A stretch of DNA of 64,000 nt from Deltaproteobacteria bacterium. GTDB taxonomy: Bacteria > Desulfobacterota > Dissulfuribacteria > Dissulfuribacterales > QOAL01. Every line of letters starts with the position of its first letter. Position 1 is the first letter of the stretch. The stretch covers positions 1-64,000 of the forward strand of contig WGDC01000014.1 in the NCBI GenBank assembly GCA_015493475.1, written 5' to 3'. Shown here in pieces: positions 55,391-62,455 of the stretch. Under the pieces are notes generated by a model, which worked only from the letters and a program-made list of their open reading frames with translations, was not told the DNA's origin and made no database searches. The position numbers were made by a program, and so were the translations under genes.

Positions 55391-56174
55391 CCTGTTAAGA
55401 AACTGGCTTTCAAGCCGGACCGGCAGAATTTCCCGCCAGTCTGGCCGGCTTCTCGATTTTGTTTTCCCTCGCCTCTGTCCCGCGTGCTCATCGCCGACTC
55501 CGGTACCATGGAGCCTGCCGTTATGCGCCGAATGCATGGGAAAAATCAGGAAGATTCCGTCACCTATCTGCCCCCGCTGCGGAACTCCCCTTGAATCCAG
55601 AACCTCTATGACGCATCTTTGTCAAGACTGCATGGTACGACCCGGTCCCATTGACTGGGCAAGATCTGTTCTCGTATACGAAGAACCGGTGGCACCCCTC
55701 ATAAGGAACTTCAAATACCGAGGAGACAACTCCAGCCTCAAGGCTCTTATAGAAATAGCTAGGCCCCTTGCCGAGACTGTCATGGACTGTGCCCCTGCGG
55801 AAATCCACAGCGAGGCTGAGAAAACTTGCGTCGTGCCCGTTCCCCTCCATCCAAGGCGGCTCAGAAAAAGGATGTTCAACCAGGCCCTTGTCATGGCGCG
55901 GGCGCTATTTCCCGGTCTGATAGTGAAACATGGCATGGTCCGGAGAACAGTTCACAACTCTCCCCAGAGAGGACTTTCAAGGAAAGAGAGGCGTCAAAAT
56001 GTGAGGGGCATATTCGAGGCCGGCTCCATAGAAGACTTCAGCCATTTCATCATTTTTGACGATGTCCTGACAACAGGCAGCACGGTCCGTGAAATGGCTC
56101 GGATGCTTAAGGGAAAAGGGGCCAGGAAGGTACTCGCGCTTACCCTTGCCCGTACATTAAGGGATGTCTGCTAA
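55359..56174 (+). CDS. ComF family phosphoribosyltransferase
   Basis: A ComF/GntX-type protein. It has an N-terminal zinc-binding part with four C-x2-C pairs ([26 protein letters not shown]) and a C-terminal PRTase domain with the PRPP loop [17 protein letters not shown]. ComF has roles in natural competence and DNA recombination in some species; here the function is open. The start is uncertain: TTG at 55359 lies inside icd, and a nearer in-frame TTG at about 55374 is also possible. Confidence 0.75.
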   Translation: MQKVSLNPWISLLRNWLSSRTGRISRQSGRLLDFVFPRLCPACSSPTPVPWSLPLCAECMGKIRKIPSPICPRCGTPLESRTSMTHLCQDCMVRPGPIDWARSVLVYEEPVAPLIRNFKYRGDNSSLKALIEIARPLAETVMDCAPAEIHSEAEKTCVVPVPLHPRRLRKRMFNQALVMARALFPGLIVKHGMVRRTVHNSPQRGLSRKERRQNVRGIFEAGSIEDFSHFIIFDDVLTTGSTVREMARMLKGKGARKVLALTLARTLRDVC

Positions 56175-57355
56175 TGAACAAGCCCCCAGTGGCCCGAAAA
56201 AAACCTGAGGACTGAAAGGGAGGACGGATCAAGACGCGAATGATCCCTCTTGTCAAAGTAAAATTTCCCCACCACCCCGCGATAGCCCTTGATACCCTTT
56301 TCAAGAACCGATCTCAGGGCCTTGCGGCTGCCCACTCCTCCCCTTGTCGATTTGAGGGCCATGACCACCACGTGCAGCGCATCCCAGGCCTGTGCAGCAT
56401 AAAGCCGTGCTCCAAAAGGAAGGACGTCAAGTTCACTGCCCCATTTGTTGAGAAAATTCCTTGCGCTGAAGGAAAGCCCCCTTCTCAGTCCCTCCGGGGC
56501 AAGAGCAGATGGGACAGCCACAAAGATGAGCTCGCTTCCGGTCGAGTTTCCAGCCTGCAACAATGACGGATCAAAAAGCCCGTGAGATATCCCGATAGGC
56601 AGGTCCGCCCCGTGAAGCGAATTTATCACAAGGGGCATTGCCGAGCTGTTCGCCCATAACAGAGCAGCGTCCGGATCACACCTGTCTATGAAGGCAAACT
56701 TTCTCGCCACGTCCTCCTTGTTAAGATTGAATCCTTGGGCACACCCGATCTTTAAGCCGTATTCCGGGGCGTATCCACGTATCCATAGAAAAAGTTCCCT
56801 GTAAAATTCACCCGCCTCGACTATGACACCGAGGTTCTGGTAACCGCGCCTCTTGAAAACCGAGAAAAGTGCCTTCAGCTCCGATGAAAAATTAAGCGTA
56901 GTGGAAAAAATCCACTTCGTCTTCAGCCCGGAGAATGTCAGTACCGGAGCTGTGCCAGATATTAATACAAGCGGTATCCTGCTCTTTTCCGCGAACTTCC
57001 TCAGTAAGATACAATTTTGTGGTGCAGAGGGGCCTATCAAAGCCACCACGCCCTGATCCTTCAACTTGGTAGCGCCTTCTATCATCCTCTTGCCGTCTGA
57101 GGCCGTATCAAAAACAGTTATTTCAATGTGTCTTCCCCCTACGCCGCCAAGCAGATTGATATCCTCCACTGCAAACTGGATCGATTTGTACGCTGCCTCT
57201 CCACTCTGGCTCAATGGTCCCGACAGATCGAGGAGTACACCTATTCGGACCTGCCCTGCGAGAGCGCTGTAAACGGTATGGGCAAAGATGACCTGCATGA
57301 AAAGCAGGCAGAGCACGGCACAAGCCGCCACGGGACAAGCATTACTACCCGTCAT
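56171..57355 (-). CDS. periplasmic branched-chain amino acid-type binding protein
   Basis: A type I periplasmic binding protein (LivK/peripla_BP_6). From the ATG at 57355 it has about 394 residues: signal peptide (CAVLCLLFMQVIFAHTVYSA), then RIGVLLDLSGPLSQSGEAAYK, and VVALIGPSAPQNCILL in the ligand cleft. Members bind amino acids, amides or short-chain molecules, or act as sensors. No ABC permease is near. A TTG further up is an alternative start. It overlaps comF by four bases at its end and follows cpoB. Confidence 0.75.
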   Translation of the reverse strand: MTGSNACPVAACAVLCLLFMQVIFAHTVYSALAGQVRIGVLLDLSGPLSQSGEAAYKSIQFAVEDINLLGGVGGRHIEITVFDTASDGKRMIEGATKLKDQGVVALIGPSAPQNCILLRKFAEKSRIPLVLISGTAPVLTFSGLKTKWIFSTTLNFSSELKALFSVFKRRGYQNLGVIVEAGEFYRELFLWIRGYAPEYGLKIGCAQGFNLNKEDVARKFAFIDRCDPDAALLWANSSAMPLVINSLHGADLPIGISHGLFDPSLLQAGNSTGSELIFVAVPSALAPEGLRRGLSFSARNFLNKWGSELDVLPFGARLYAAQAWDALHVVVMALKSTRGGVGSRKALRSVLEKGIKGYRGVVGKFYFDKRDHSRLDPSSLSVLRFFSGHWGLVH

Positions 57356-57382
57356 TTTCCAACGTATGCCAGACAAACCCAA

Positions 57383-58243
57383 TCACCTCAGAAGCTTCAA
57401 TTGCCTCTTGGCCGCCTTTGCCTGAGGGGTCGTCGGAAAACTCTTTATGAGCCTTTTCAGTAGTATCCTTGCGCTTTCCTTGTCTCCAAGCTTTGCAAAT
57501 GCAAATCCCTGTTTAAGCAGCGCATCCGGCACCTTGTTACTCTTGGGAAACTTGTTAATGACCTTATTATATTCAAGAATGGCCTCCTCATATCTGGAAC
57601 GCTTGTATTCACATTCACCTATCCAGAAATGAGCGTTCGCCACCATTGGGGAGCCCGGATGCTGTTTTATGAAATCCCTGAAGGCGGACTTAGCCTCCTG
57701 ATACTTCTGCATCTTAAACAGCTTGAGCCCCTCACGGTAAAGGTCTTCAGGCCTTGCAGCCGGCTTTGGCTCCTGGACCTGGACTTCCTCCTGAACTGTG
57801 GCGGACTTGGCGCCCCGAGGGGAGACCGTGCTGACACCCGGCTGTACGGCAGGAGACATTTTACCAACTCTTTCAAGGCTTGACTGTATCTCCTCCTTAA
57901 GCTGTGCAAGCTCTGTCTCCTCTCTTTCCTGATTGTACTTGAGCTGGTCCACGAGGCCGTTCAACCTCATAAGCTCGCTTTCCAGGCCGTCGATACGGGC
58001 GTTCAGCCTTGCCACTGACTTTCGACCGTTTTCACCACTCTGGCCCTCTACCTCTACCATTCGCTTCTTGAGGGTTTCAACCTCCTGGCCAATCCTGTGG
58101 GTCTCTATTTGAAGCCCGGAAACATTCCTGTCAAGCATGTCAAGCTGGGCCTGAGGCGCACATCCACCAAGAAAAAGGGCCAGTAAAATGATAAAAACTG
58201 GCACGGGCCGGGCAAACAGGTGTATCTTGTGAGCTGATTGCAT
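57383..58243 (-). CDS. cpoB: Tol-Pal system protein YbgF/CpoB, lipoprotein form
   Basis: A 286-residue protein; the ATG at 58243 has GAGGA upstream. It starts with a lipoprotein signal and lipobox LGGC, then an N-terminal coiled coil (QIETHRIGQEVETLKKRMVEVE) and a Pro/Val linker. Three TPR repeats follow from about residue 170 (YREGLKLFKMQKYQEAKSAF, HFWIGECEYKRSRYEEAILEY). CpoB links PBP1B and Tol-Pal during division. The lipid anchor differs from the soluble E. coli protein but is common elsewhere. It follows tolB by 13 bases. Confidence 0.88.
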   Translation of the reverse strand: MQSAHKIHLFARPVPVFIILLALFLGGCAPQAQLDMLDRNVSGLQIETHRIGQEVETLKKRMVEVEGQSGENGRKSVARLNARIDGLESELMRLNGLVDQLKYNQEREETELAQLKEEIQSSLERVGKMSPAVQPGVSTVSPRGAKSATVQEEVQVQEPKPAARPEDLYREGLKLFKMQKYQEAKSAFRDFIKQHPGSPMVANAHFWIGECEYKRSRYEEAILEYNKVINKFPKSNKVPDALLKQGFAFAKLGDKESARILLKRLIKSFPTTPQAKAAKRQLKLLR

Positions 58244-58256
58244 TGGAAAAAATCCT

Positions 58257-59525
58257 CTACTTGAAAGTATTTGGCCCCCAAAAAGGAAAAAAGTCCTGTC
58301 GGCCATATCTTAAAAGAAGCCTCTGATCCTGTCCATTAGCCTGCATAACGAACAGGTGTTTATTACCACCAGTCCTGTCTGAACTGAAGAGAATTTGTCT
58401 CCCATCAGGAGACCAGGACGGATTCTCGTTATTTCCTTCAAAGGTAAGCTGCAAGGGGTCTCCGCCCTTGGACGAAATCGTGAAGACCTGGAATTTCCCT
58501 CCGACCCGGCTCACGTAGATGATCCGGTCTCCACATGGTGACCACTCGGGATCTGTGTTGTAGCTTCCCGAGTACGTCAGCCTAACGGTCCGGCCTGACG
58601 ATACATTCATTATATAAAGCTGGGGCCCACCGGCCCTGTCAGATACGAAAACGATCCTTGCCCCATCAGGAGAAAACGATGGAGAGACATTTATACCAGG
58701 TCCGTGGGTAAGCCGTTTTATGATCTGGCCCCTTATGTCCAGGAGGTATATATCAGGACTCCCATCCTTGCTGAGTGTAACAGCAAGACGCTTGCCTGAG
58801 GGATGCCACGCAGGAGACATGTTTACTCCCTGGAAACATGCAAGCTTTCTTATACTCCCGTTCCGGACAGCCTTTATATATAGGCAGGGGCGGCCGGTTT
58901 TGAAGGAAGTGAAAGCGATAAACCGGCCGTCCGGAGAGTATCTTGGGGACATGACAATGGTATGCAGCCATGTCTCTTGCCTGATGCCTGTCCCGTCAAA
59001 ATCTGCCGAATATATTTCGCGGTTCGATGCATTTTCTGAAACAAAAACAATTCTCGACAGGGTTACGCCCGGATGCCCTGTTATTGATAGTACGATCTCG
59101 TTTGCAAACCTGTGGGCAACCTTCTTGAGATCAGACAGCGTGGCTATATATTTCCGGCCCACTACCATGGTTCCATTGGACAGGTCATAGAGTTTCAGGA
59201 TCACCGTGACAGTCCTGCCCTTTCTGGCAAAATCAGTGGTAACCTTGTAATCTATCTTTTCATTTTGGCCCTCTGCTATGCACCTAAACACTGAAAAAAA
59301 GCCCTGAAACAACAAGTCCTTGGACAGGGTATCCACGATCTCCTGAGATGCCTGCCTGTTTTCATAGGTCATGACGGACAGGTTCGGATCCTGTACCATG
59401 ACTGGAATTTTTTGGAAATATGGAGAGTTTATATCTATGAAGATCTTTGCGAAGCCATTACAGGCATGAAACAGGAGGAAAAGACTTAGAAGGCAAAATG
59501 CACCAAGAAATGATTTTTTGTTCAC
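58257..59525 (-). CDS. tolB: Tol-Pal system protein TolB
   Basis: Periplasmic beta-propeller of the Tol-Pal system for outer-membrane integrity. The 422-residue protein has a signal peptide, an N-terminal alpha/beta domain (FIDINSPYFQKIPVMVQD), and WD40-like repeats of the form SPDGRFIAFTS, HPSGKRLAVTLS, SPDGARIVFVSDR, SPCGDRIIYVSR and SPDGRQILFSSDR. tolQRA and pal are not in the window. cpoB follows. Confidence 0.93.
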   Translation of the reverse strand: MNKKSFLGAFCLLSLFLLFHACNGFAKIFIDINSPYFQKIPVMVQDPNLSVMTYENRQASQEIVDTLSKDLLFQGFFSVFRCIAEGQNEKIDYKVTTDFARKGRTVTVILKLYDLSNGTMVVGRKYIATLSDLKKVAHRFANEIVLSITGHPGVTLSRIVFVSENASNREIYSADFDGTGIRQETWLHTIVMSPRYSPDGRFIAFTSFKTGRPCLYIKAVRNGSIRKLACFQGVNMSPAWHPSGKRLAVTLSKDGSPDIYLLDIRGQIIKRLTHGPGINVSPSFSPDGARIVFVSDRAGGPQLYIMNVSSGRTVRLTYSGSYNTDPEWSPCGDRIIYVSRVGGKFQVFTISSKGGDPLQLTFEGNNENPSWSPDGRQILFSSDRTGGNKHLFVMQANGQDQRLLLRYGRQDFFPFWGPNTFK

Positions 59526-59562
59526 CTATTTTCCCCTTTGAACTTCTTGACGAACCAATATA

Positions 59563-59600
59563 AAAGGCCCCAGCCAATTTGCAAATCAACCGGGGCCTCT
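59563..59600 (-). terminator. intrinsic terminator of the sulfur (YTD) cluster
   Basis: Read leftward, AGGCCCC (59592-59598) pairs with GGGGCCT (59565-59571) around a loop of about 20 bases and is followed by TTTTATA. It lies about 45 bases after the last gene of the sulfur cluster. Confidence 0.7.
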
Positions 59601-59641
59601 TTCAATATTCGTTTTATTCGTTTCTTTCTTTTAGTCCAAAG

Positions 59642-59833
59642 CTACCACCAGCTTACTGTCTGATCGGCATCGAAGATCATCTGGACCAGCGTGTCGTAAT
59701 TAGGATCGCCAATATAAAGCCTGAATTCAGCCGCATCCCTGTCACGGCTCAGTATCTCAACAAGTTTCATAGTATCGTCGTTGGGCTCGGACCTGTAGAT
59801 ATGCAGAATTTTCATCTTTTTTTCTTCGCTCAT
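59642..59833 (-). CDS. small conserved protein of the YTD sulfur cluster
   Basis: A 63-residue acidic protein (MKILHIYRSEPNDDTMKLVE with LSRDRDAAEFRLYIGDPNYD and ending DQTVSWW). It has no Cys, signal or membrane segment. It is the last of five genes on this strand, 19 bases after its neighbour, and ends before a terminator. A small protein of this kind belongs to the gene set linked to sulfur disproportionation; its role is unknown. Its start has a good AGGGGAGGAT-type site. Confidence 0.7.
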   Translation of the reverse strand: MSEEKKMKILHIYRSEPNDDTMKLVEILSRDRDAAEFRLYIGDPNYDTLVQMIFDADQTVSWW

Positions 59834-59851
59834 CTTTTATCCTCCCCTTTG

Positions 59852-60193
59852 TTAGTCTTCTGAACAGGCAGGCGGCGGGGTCTTGCTCTGTTTTGGCAGG
59901 CCGTACGGAATAATCAGGTCAGCCTCCCTAAGCCTTTCGCCCAACTCCTCGAGACTCAGTTTTGTAAGTTCTACGCCCTCCGCATCCTCTCCTTCTATGG
60001 TAAAAACATCCCCTTCCATGTCCCTGATCCAGTCGATGTTCTCTTTCACGTAATCTGAGAAACGGGGATATTCACTATACATAAAGCAAGGATAAGAATA
60101 ATGGTTCTCAACAGCGAGACCAAGCGCTGAACGCACGGCATCACCTGAATACATCCTGTTTTGCATCAAAAAGTAACATTTTTTTGATTCCAT
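59852..60193 (-). CDS. DsrE-fold-like protein of the YTD sulfur cluster
   Basis: A 113-residue protein. Its start MESKKCYFLMQNRMYSGDAV RSALGLAVEN is laid out like a DsrE/DsrH-type sulfurtransferase (beta strand, then an alpha helix), but the usual active Cys is not conserved. Cysteines are present at residue 6 and about 36 and 110. Acidic residues dominate the middle. It lies 18 bases after the DsrE-like gene. I infer a structural or regulatory partner in sulfur transfer, without proof. Confidence 0.65.
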   Translation of the reverse strand: MESKKCYFLMQNRMYSGDAVRSALGLAVENHYSYPCFMYSEYPRFSDYVKENIDWIRDMEGDVFTIEGEDAEGVELTKLSLEELGERLREADLIIPYGLPKQSKTPPPACSED

Positions 60194-60211
60194 GGTTTTA
60201 TGCCTCCTGCA

Positions 60212-60544
60212 TTAAAGGACCAGATATTTTCCACACTCGTCTATGATGGCGCCATGATAGGCCTGAGTCCTCATCTGACGCGGAGTCAGCCCCTTCGGCA
60301 CATCCTTTTCCACGTCGTAACCTTCACAGGTATAACTGTCTGCGCAAATGGCGAGGTCTTCCACCTCGCACATGTTGGCGAGCTTCACGAAATCTGGATG
60401 TTTGGTCAGATGTACGGACTTGAATGTAAAGAACACCATCACCTTCTTCCCAGCCCTCGTGGCAGCGGCTGCAACGCCTATGACATGCCTCATGTGCTGG
60501 GGAGAAGTAACAAAGATTCCAAGTTTATTAGCATCGGTAGCCAT
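60212..60544 (-). CDS. DsrE/DsrF-like sulfurtransferase subunit
   Basis: A 110-residue DsrE-fold protein (LGIFVTSPQHMRHVIGVAAAATRAGKKVMVFFTF). Cysteines are at about 59, 67, 73 and 104; Cys73 (SYTCEG) is a candidate persulfide carrier. It should exchange sulfane sulfur with the TusA protein encoded just upstream. It is the third gene of the YTD cluster, 47 bases after tusA. Confidence 0.8.
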   Translation of the reverse strand: MATDANKLGIFVTSPQHMRHVIGVAAAATRAGKKVMVFFTFKSVHLTKHPDFVKLANMCEVEDLAICADSYTCEGYDVEKDVPKGLTPRQMRTQAYHGAIIDECGKYLVL

Positions 60545-60591
60545 TGTTGTGAAACCTCCATCTCTTCATTGCTTTCTTCAGCAAATACCCT

Positions 60592-60849
60592 TTATTTTTT
60601 CTTCACGTAAAAACGGATAAACCCCTCATCTTCCTTTTCGCCAAGGTACTCGTGACCAGCCCTTGAGCACCAGCCGGGGATGTCATTCCTGGACCCTGGA
60701 TCAGTGCCAAGGACCTCGAGAATCTCGCCGGAGTTGATCTTCTCTATCTCTTTCTTGGTCCTCAAAAGCGGCATGGGGCAGCTAAGTCCCTTTGCATCGA
60801 GTGTGCGGGCTACTTCCAGGCCTTCGGGGGCAATCTTGATGTCGCTCAT
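60592..60849 (-). CDS. tusA: sulfur carrier protein TusA
   Basis: An 85-residue TusA/SirA-fold protein. The carrier Cys is Cys24 in KGLSCPMPLLRTKKEI. It passes persulfide sulfur between the membrane transporter and DsrE-type partners. It starts 50 bases after the YeeE/YedE gene, with AGGAGG just upstream. Confidence 0.92.
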   Translation of the reverse strand: MSDIKIAPEGLEVARTLDAKGLSCPMPLLRTKKEIEKINSGEILEVLGTDPGSRNDIPGWCSRAGHEYLGEKEDEGFIRFYVKKK

Positions 60850-60899
60850 GTTTCCTCCTTTTTTCTATTCATATAATTTTATTCAGTCTTTCACTGAAA

Positions 60900-62249
60900 T
60901 CACATCTCCACAATCAATTTGTTTGAATCCTCGTTCCAGTCAACAATGATGTACCAAAGGGCCATAGCGATAACTACCACGGCAAGGGCACCCCCGTATC
61001 CAAGGGCGTCCGGGAGATAAAGATGTATTCCAAGCTTGCTACCTTCATGGGTCGGCCCAATGCCTTCCATGTGTATAGCCCTGAACCATTTTGTCATGAT
61101 GGCGTTTGATATCCCGAAAAATGGCACCACGAGCCAAAGCTTCAATTGCCCCTCTCCAACGCGCCACAACGTGCCCGAACCACAGCCGCCAGCAAACATA
61201 GCGCCAAGCCCAAAGAGGAAACCACCAAGAATCGACCCCCAACCGAAGGTCCCGCGTACGTAATTTACGGGATCCAGTGTACGCCTTGCCGCTATTTCCG
61301 CCTGGCCTGCCGCATCCACCACGTCTTCAAGGGTATCTGCAAGGTCCTGGTCATGAACTTCCTCCGGGTCGATTTCATCCACCACATCGCTCAGTATGGA
61401 CTGGACCGCCACGGCAGAACCCCTCTGTGGCACCGCATACTTGAGAACTGCGGCACCGATGGCCACCACGAGGATACTCAGGGCAACCGACTTTGCCAGC
61501 GTACAATCCCCCGTCATGTGCGGTTCCCTGAAGGCTTGGACCATGCACCAGCGTCCCCTCTGCATGGTGTACCCGAGACCAGCGGAGATAAGAAGAATGC
61601 CGCTAAGAGAGGATATGTAATTGTCGTTTTGACCTGAATAATGATATGCACCCCATATCACGGCTACCATTGCGGCAATACCTATCAATATCTTTAATCC
61701 GTAAGGAAAATCGAAGTTCCTTCCACCTGTAGTGCCCCATGTGATGTGTTCCATCTCCCAGTATATGTACTTGAGACCGAGAACCACGCCGACCACTAGG
61801 CCAAGCCACATGGTAAAACCGTTGGCAGCAAGGTTTCCTATGGCGTTGTACATGCCGCCCACGTTACAGCCCCCCGCGAAGGCGGAACCAACGCCCATGA
61901 GTATTCCCGCGATAACCGCCTTTACAAATTCCCAGGGAGGAGGAACCTTGAACGAGAAATCATTCCCGAGGCACGCGGATATGAAAGCGCCTGCAAGAAA
62001 GCCTATGCCTATGACCGATCCAGAGCTCGCCACTACACTTGCGGGCCTTGAGTGAAAAATTCCGGCTCCGTAAAGTATCCATTCTCCCCAGTTCCTGATG
62101 GCTCCGACGGCGCCCCAAGGCCGCCACCACGCCATGATAAGGATACTCAAAAGGGCAACAATAAGACCTGCCGCAGTAGCATTCCATTCGGTTTGGCAAA
62201 GGATTTTGAAAAAATTCTTGACCTTTTCCTGAAAAAGTCCGTCGCTCAT
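60900..62249 (-). CDS. YeeE/YedE family sulfur transporter
   Basis: A 449-residue membrane protein with about ten or more helices in two YeeE repeats, each with the conserved motif: FAGGCNVGGMYNAIGN in the first half and FAGGCGSGTLWRVGEGQ in the second. Further cysteines are at RWCMVQ and TGDCTLAKS. Family members carry thiosulfate or other sulfur compounds; the Cys act as relay sites. An acidic insert (EIDPEEVHDQDLADTLED) lies between the halves. First gene of a cluster YeeE-TusA-DsrE plus two small proteins. Confidence 0.9.
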   Translation of the reverse strand: MSDGLFQEKVKNFFKILCQTEWNATAAGLIVALLSILIMAWWRPWGAVGAIRNWGEWILYGAGIFHSRPASVVASSGSVIGIGFLAGAFISACLGNDFSFKVPPPWEFVKAVIAGILMGVGSAFAGGCNVGGMYNAIGNLAANGFTMWLGLVVGVVLGLKYIYWEMEHITWGTTGGRNFDFPYGLKILIGIAAMVAVIWGAYHYSGQNDNYISSLSGILLISAGLGYTMQRGRWCMVQAFREPHMTGDCTLAKSVALSILVVAIGAAVLKYAVPQRGSAVAVQSILSDVVDEIDPEEVHDQDLADTLEDVVDAAGQAEIAARRTLDPVNYVRGTFGWGSILGGFLFGLGAMFAGGCGSGTLWRVGEGQLKLWLVVPFFGISNAIMTKWFRAIHMEGIGPTHEGSKLGIHLYLPDALGYGGALAVVVIAMALWYIIVDWNEDSNKLIVEM

Positions 62250-62354
62250 AAACCGCTCCTCTCCTCCAAGTGATCAGTGCAGGCACAGGTTAAAAGGATA
62301 AGCATTGCGTGAAGAGAACATAAAAGTTATTAATATTTTTCCAAATCGAATTCG

Positions 62355-62383
62355 TGTGTACCAAAATTCACGCACTGTGTCAA
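62355..62383 (-). promoter_or_regulatory. candidate promoter of the YTD cluster
   Basis: On the minus strand TTGACA (perfect) and TACACA (weak) are 17 bases apart, about 105 bases ahead of the YeeE start. Confidence 0.4.
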
Positions 62384-62391
62384 GGATTAGT

Positions 62392-62405
62392 TGAATGACC
62401 ATTCA
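62392..62405. promoter_or_regulatory. candidate TetR-type operator palindrome
   Basis: TGAATG-AC-CATTCA is a perfect six-base inverted repeat with a two-base centre. It matches the general style of TetR-family operators and lies nine bases upstream of the -35 box of the YTD cluster promoter and about 50 bases ahead of the M16 gene. Confidence 0.4.
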
Positions 62406-62455
62406 GTCGTAACTGTGCTTGAACACTTTTATCCCGATATTCAGGAGTTACAACA

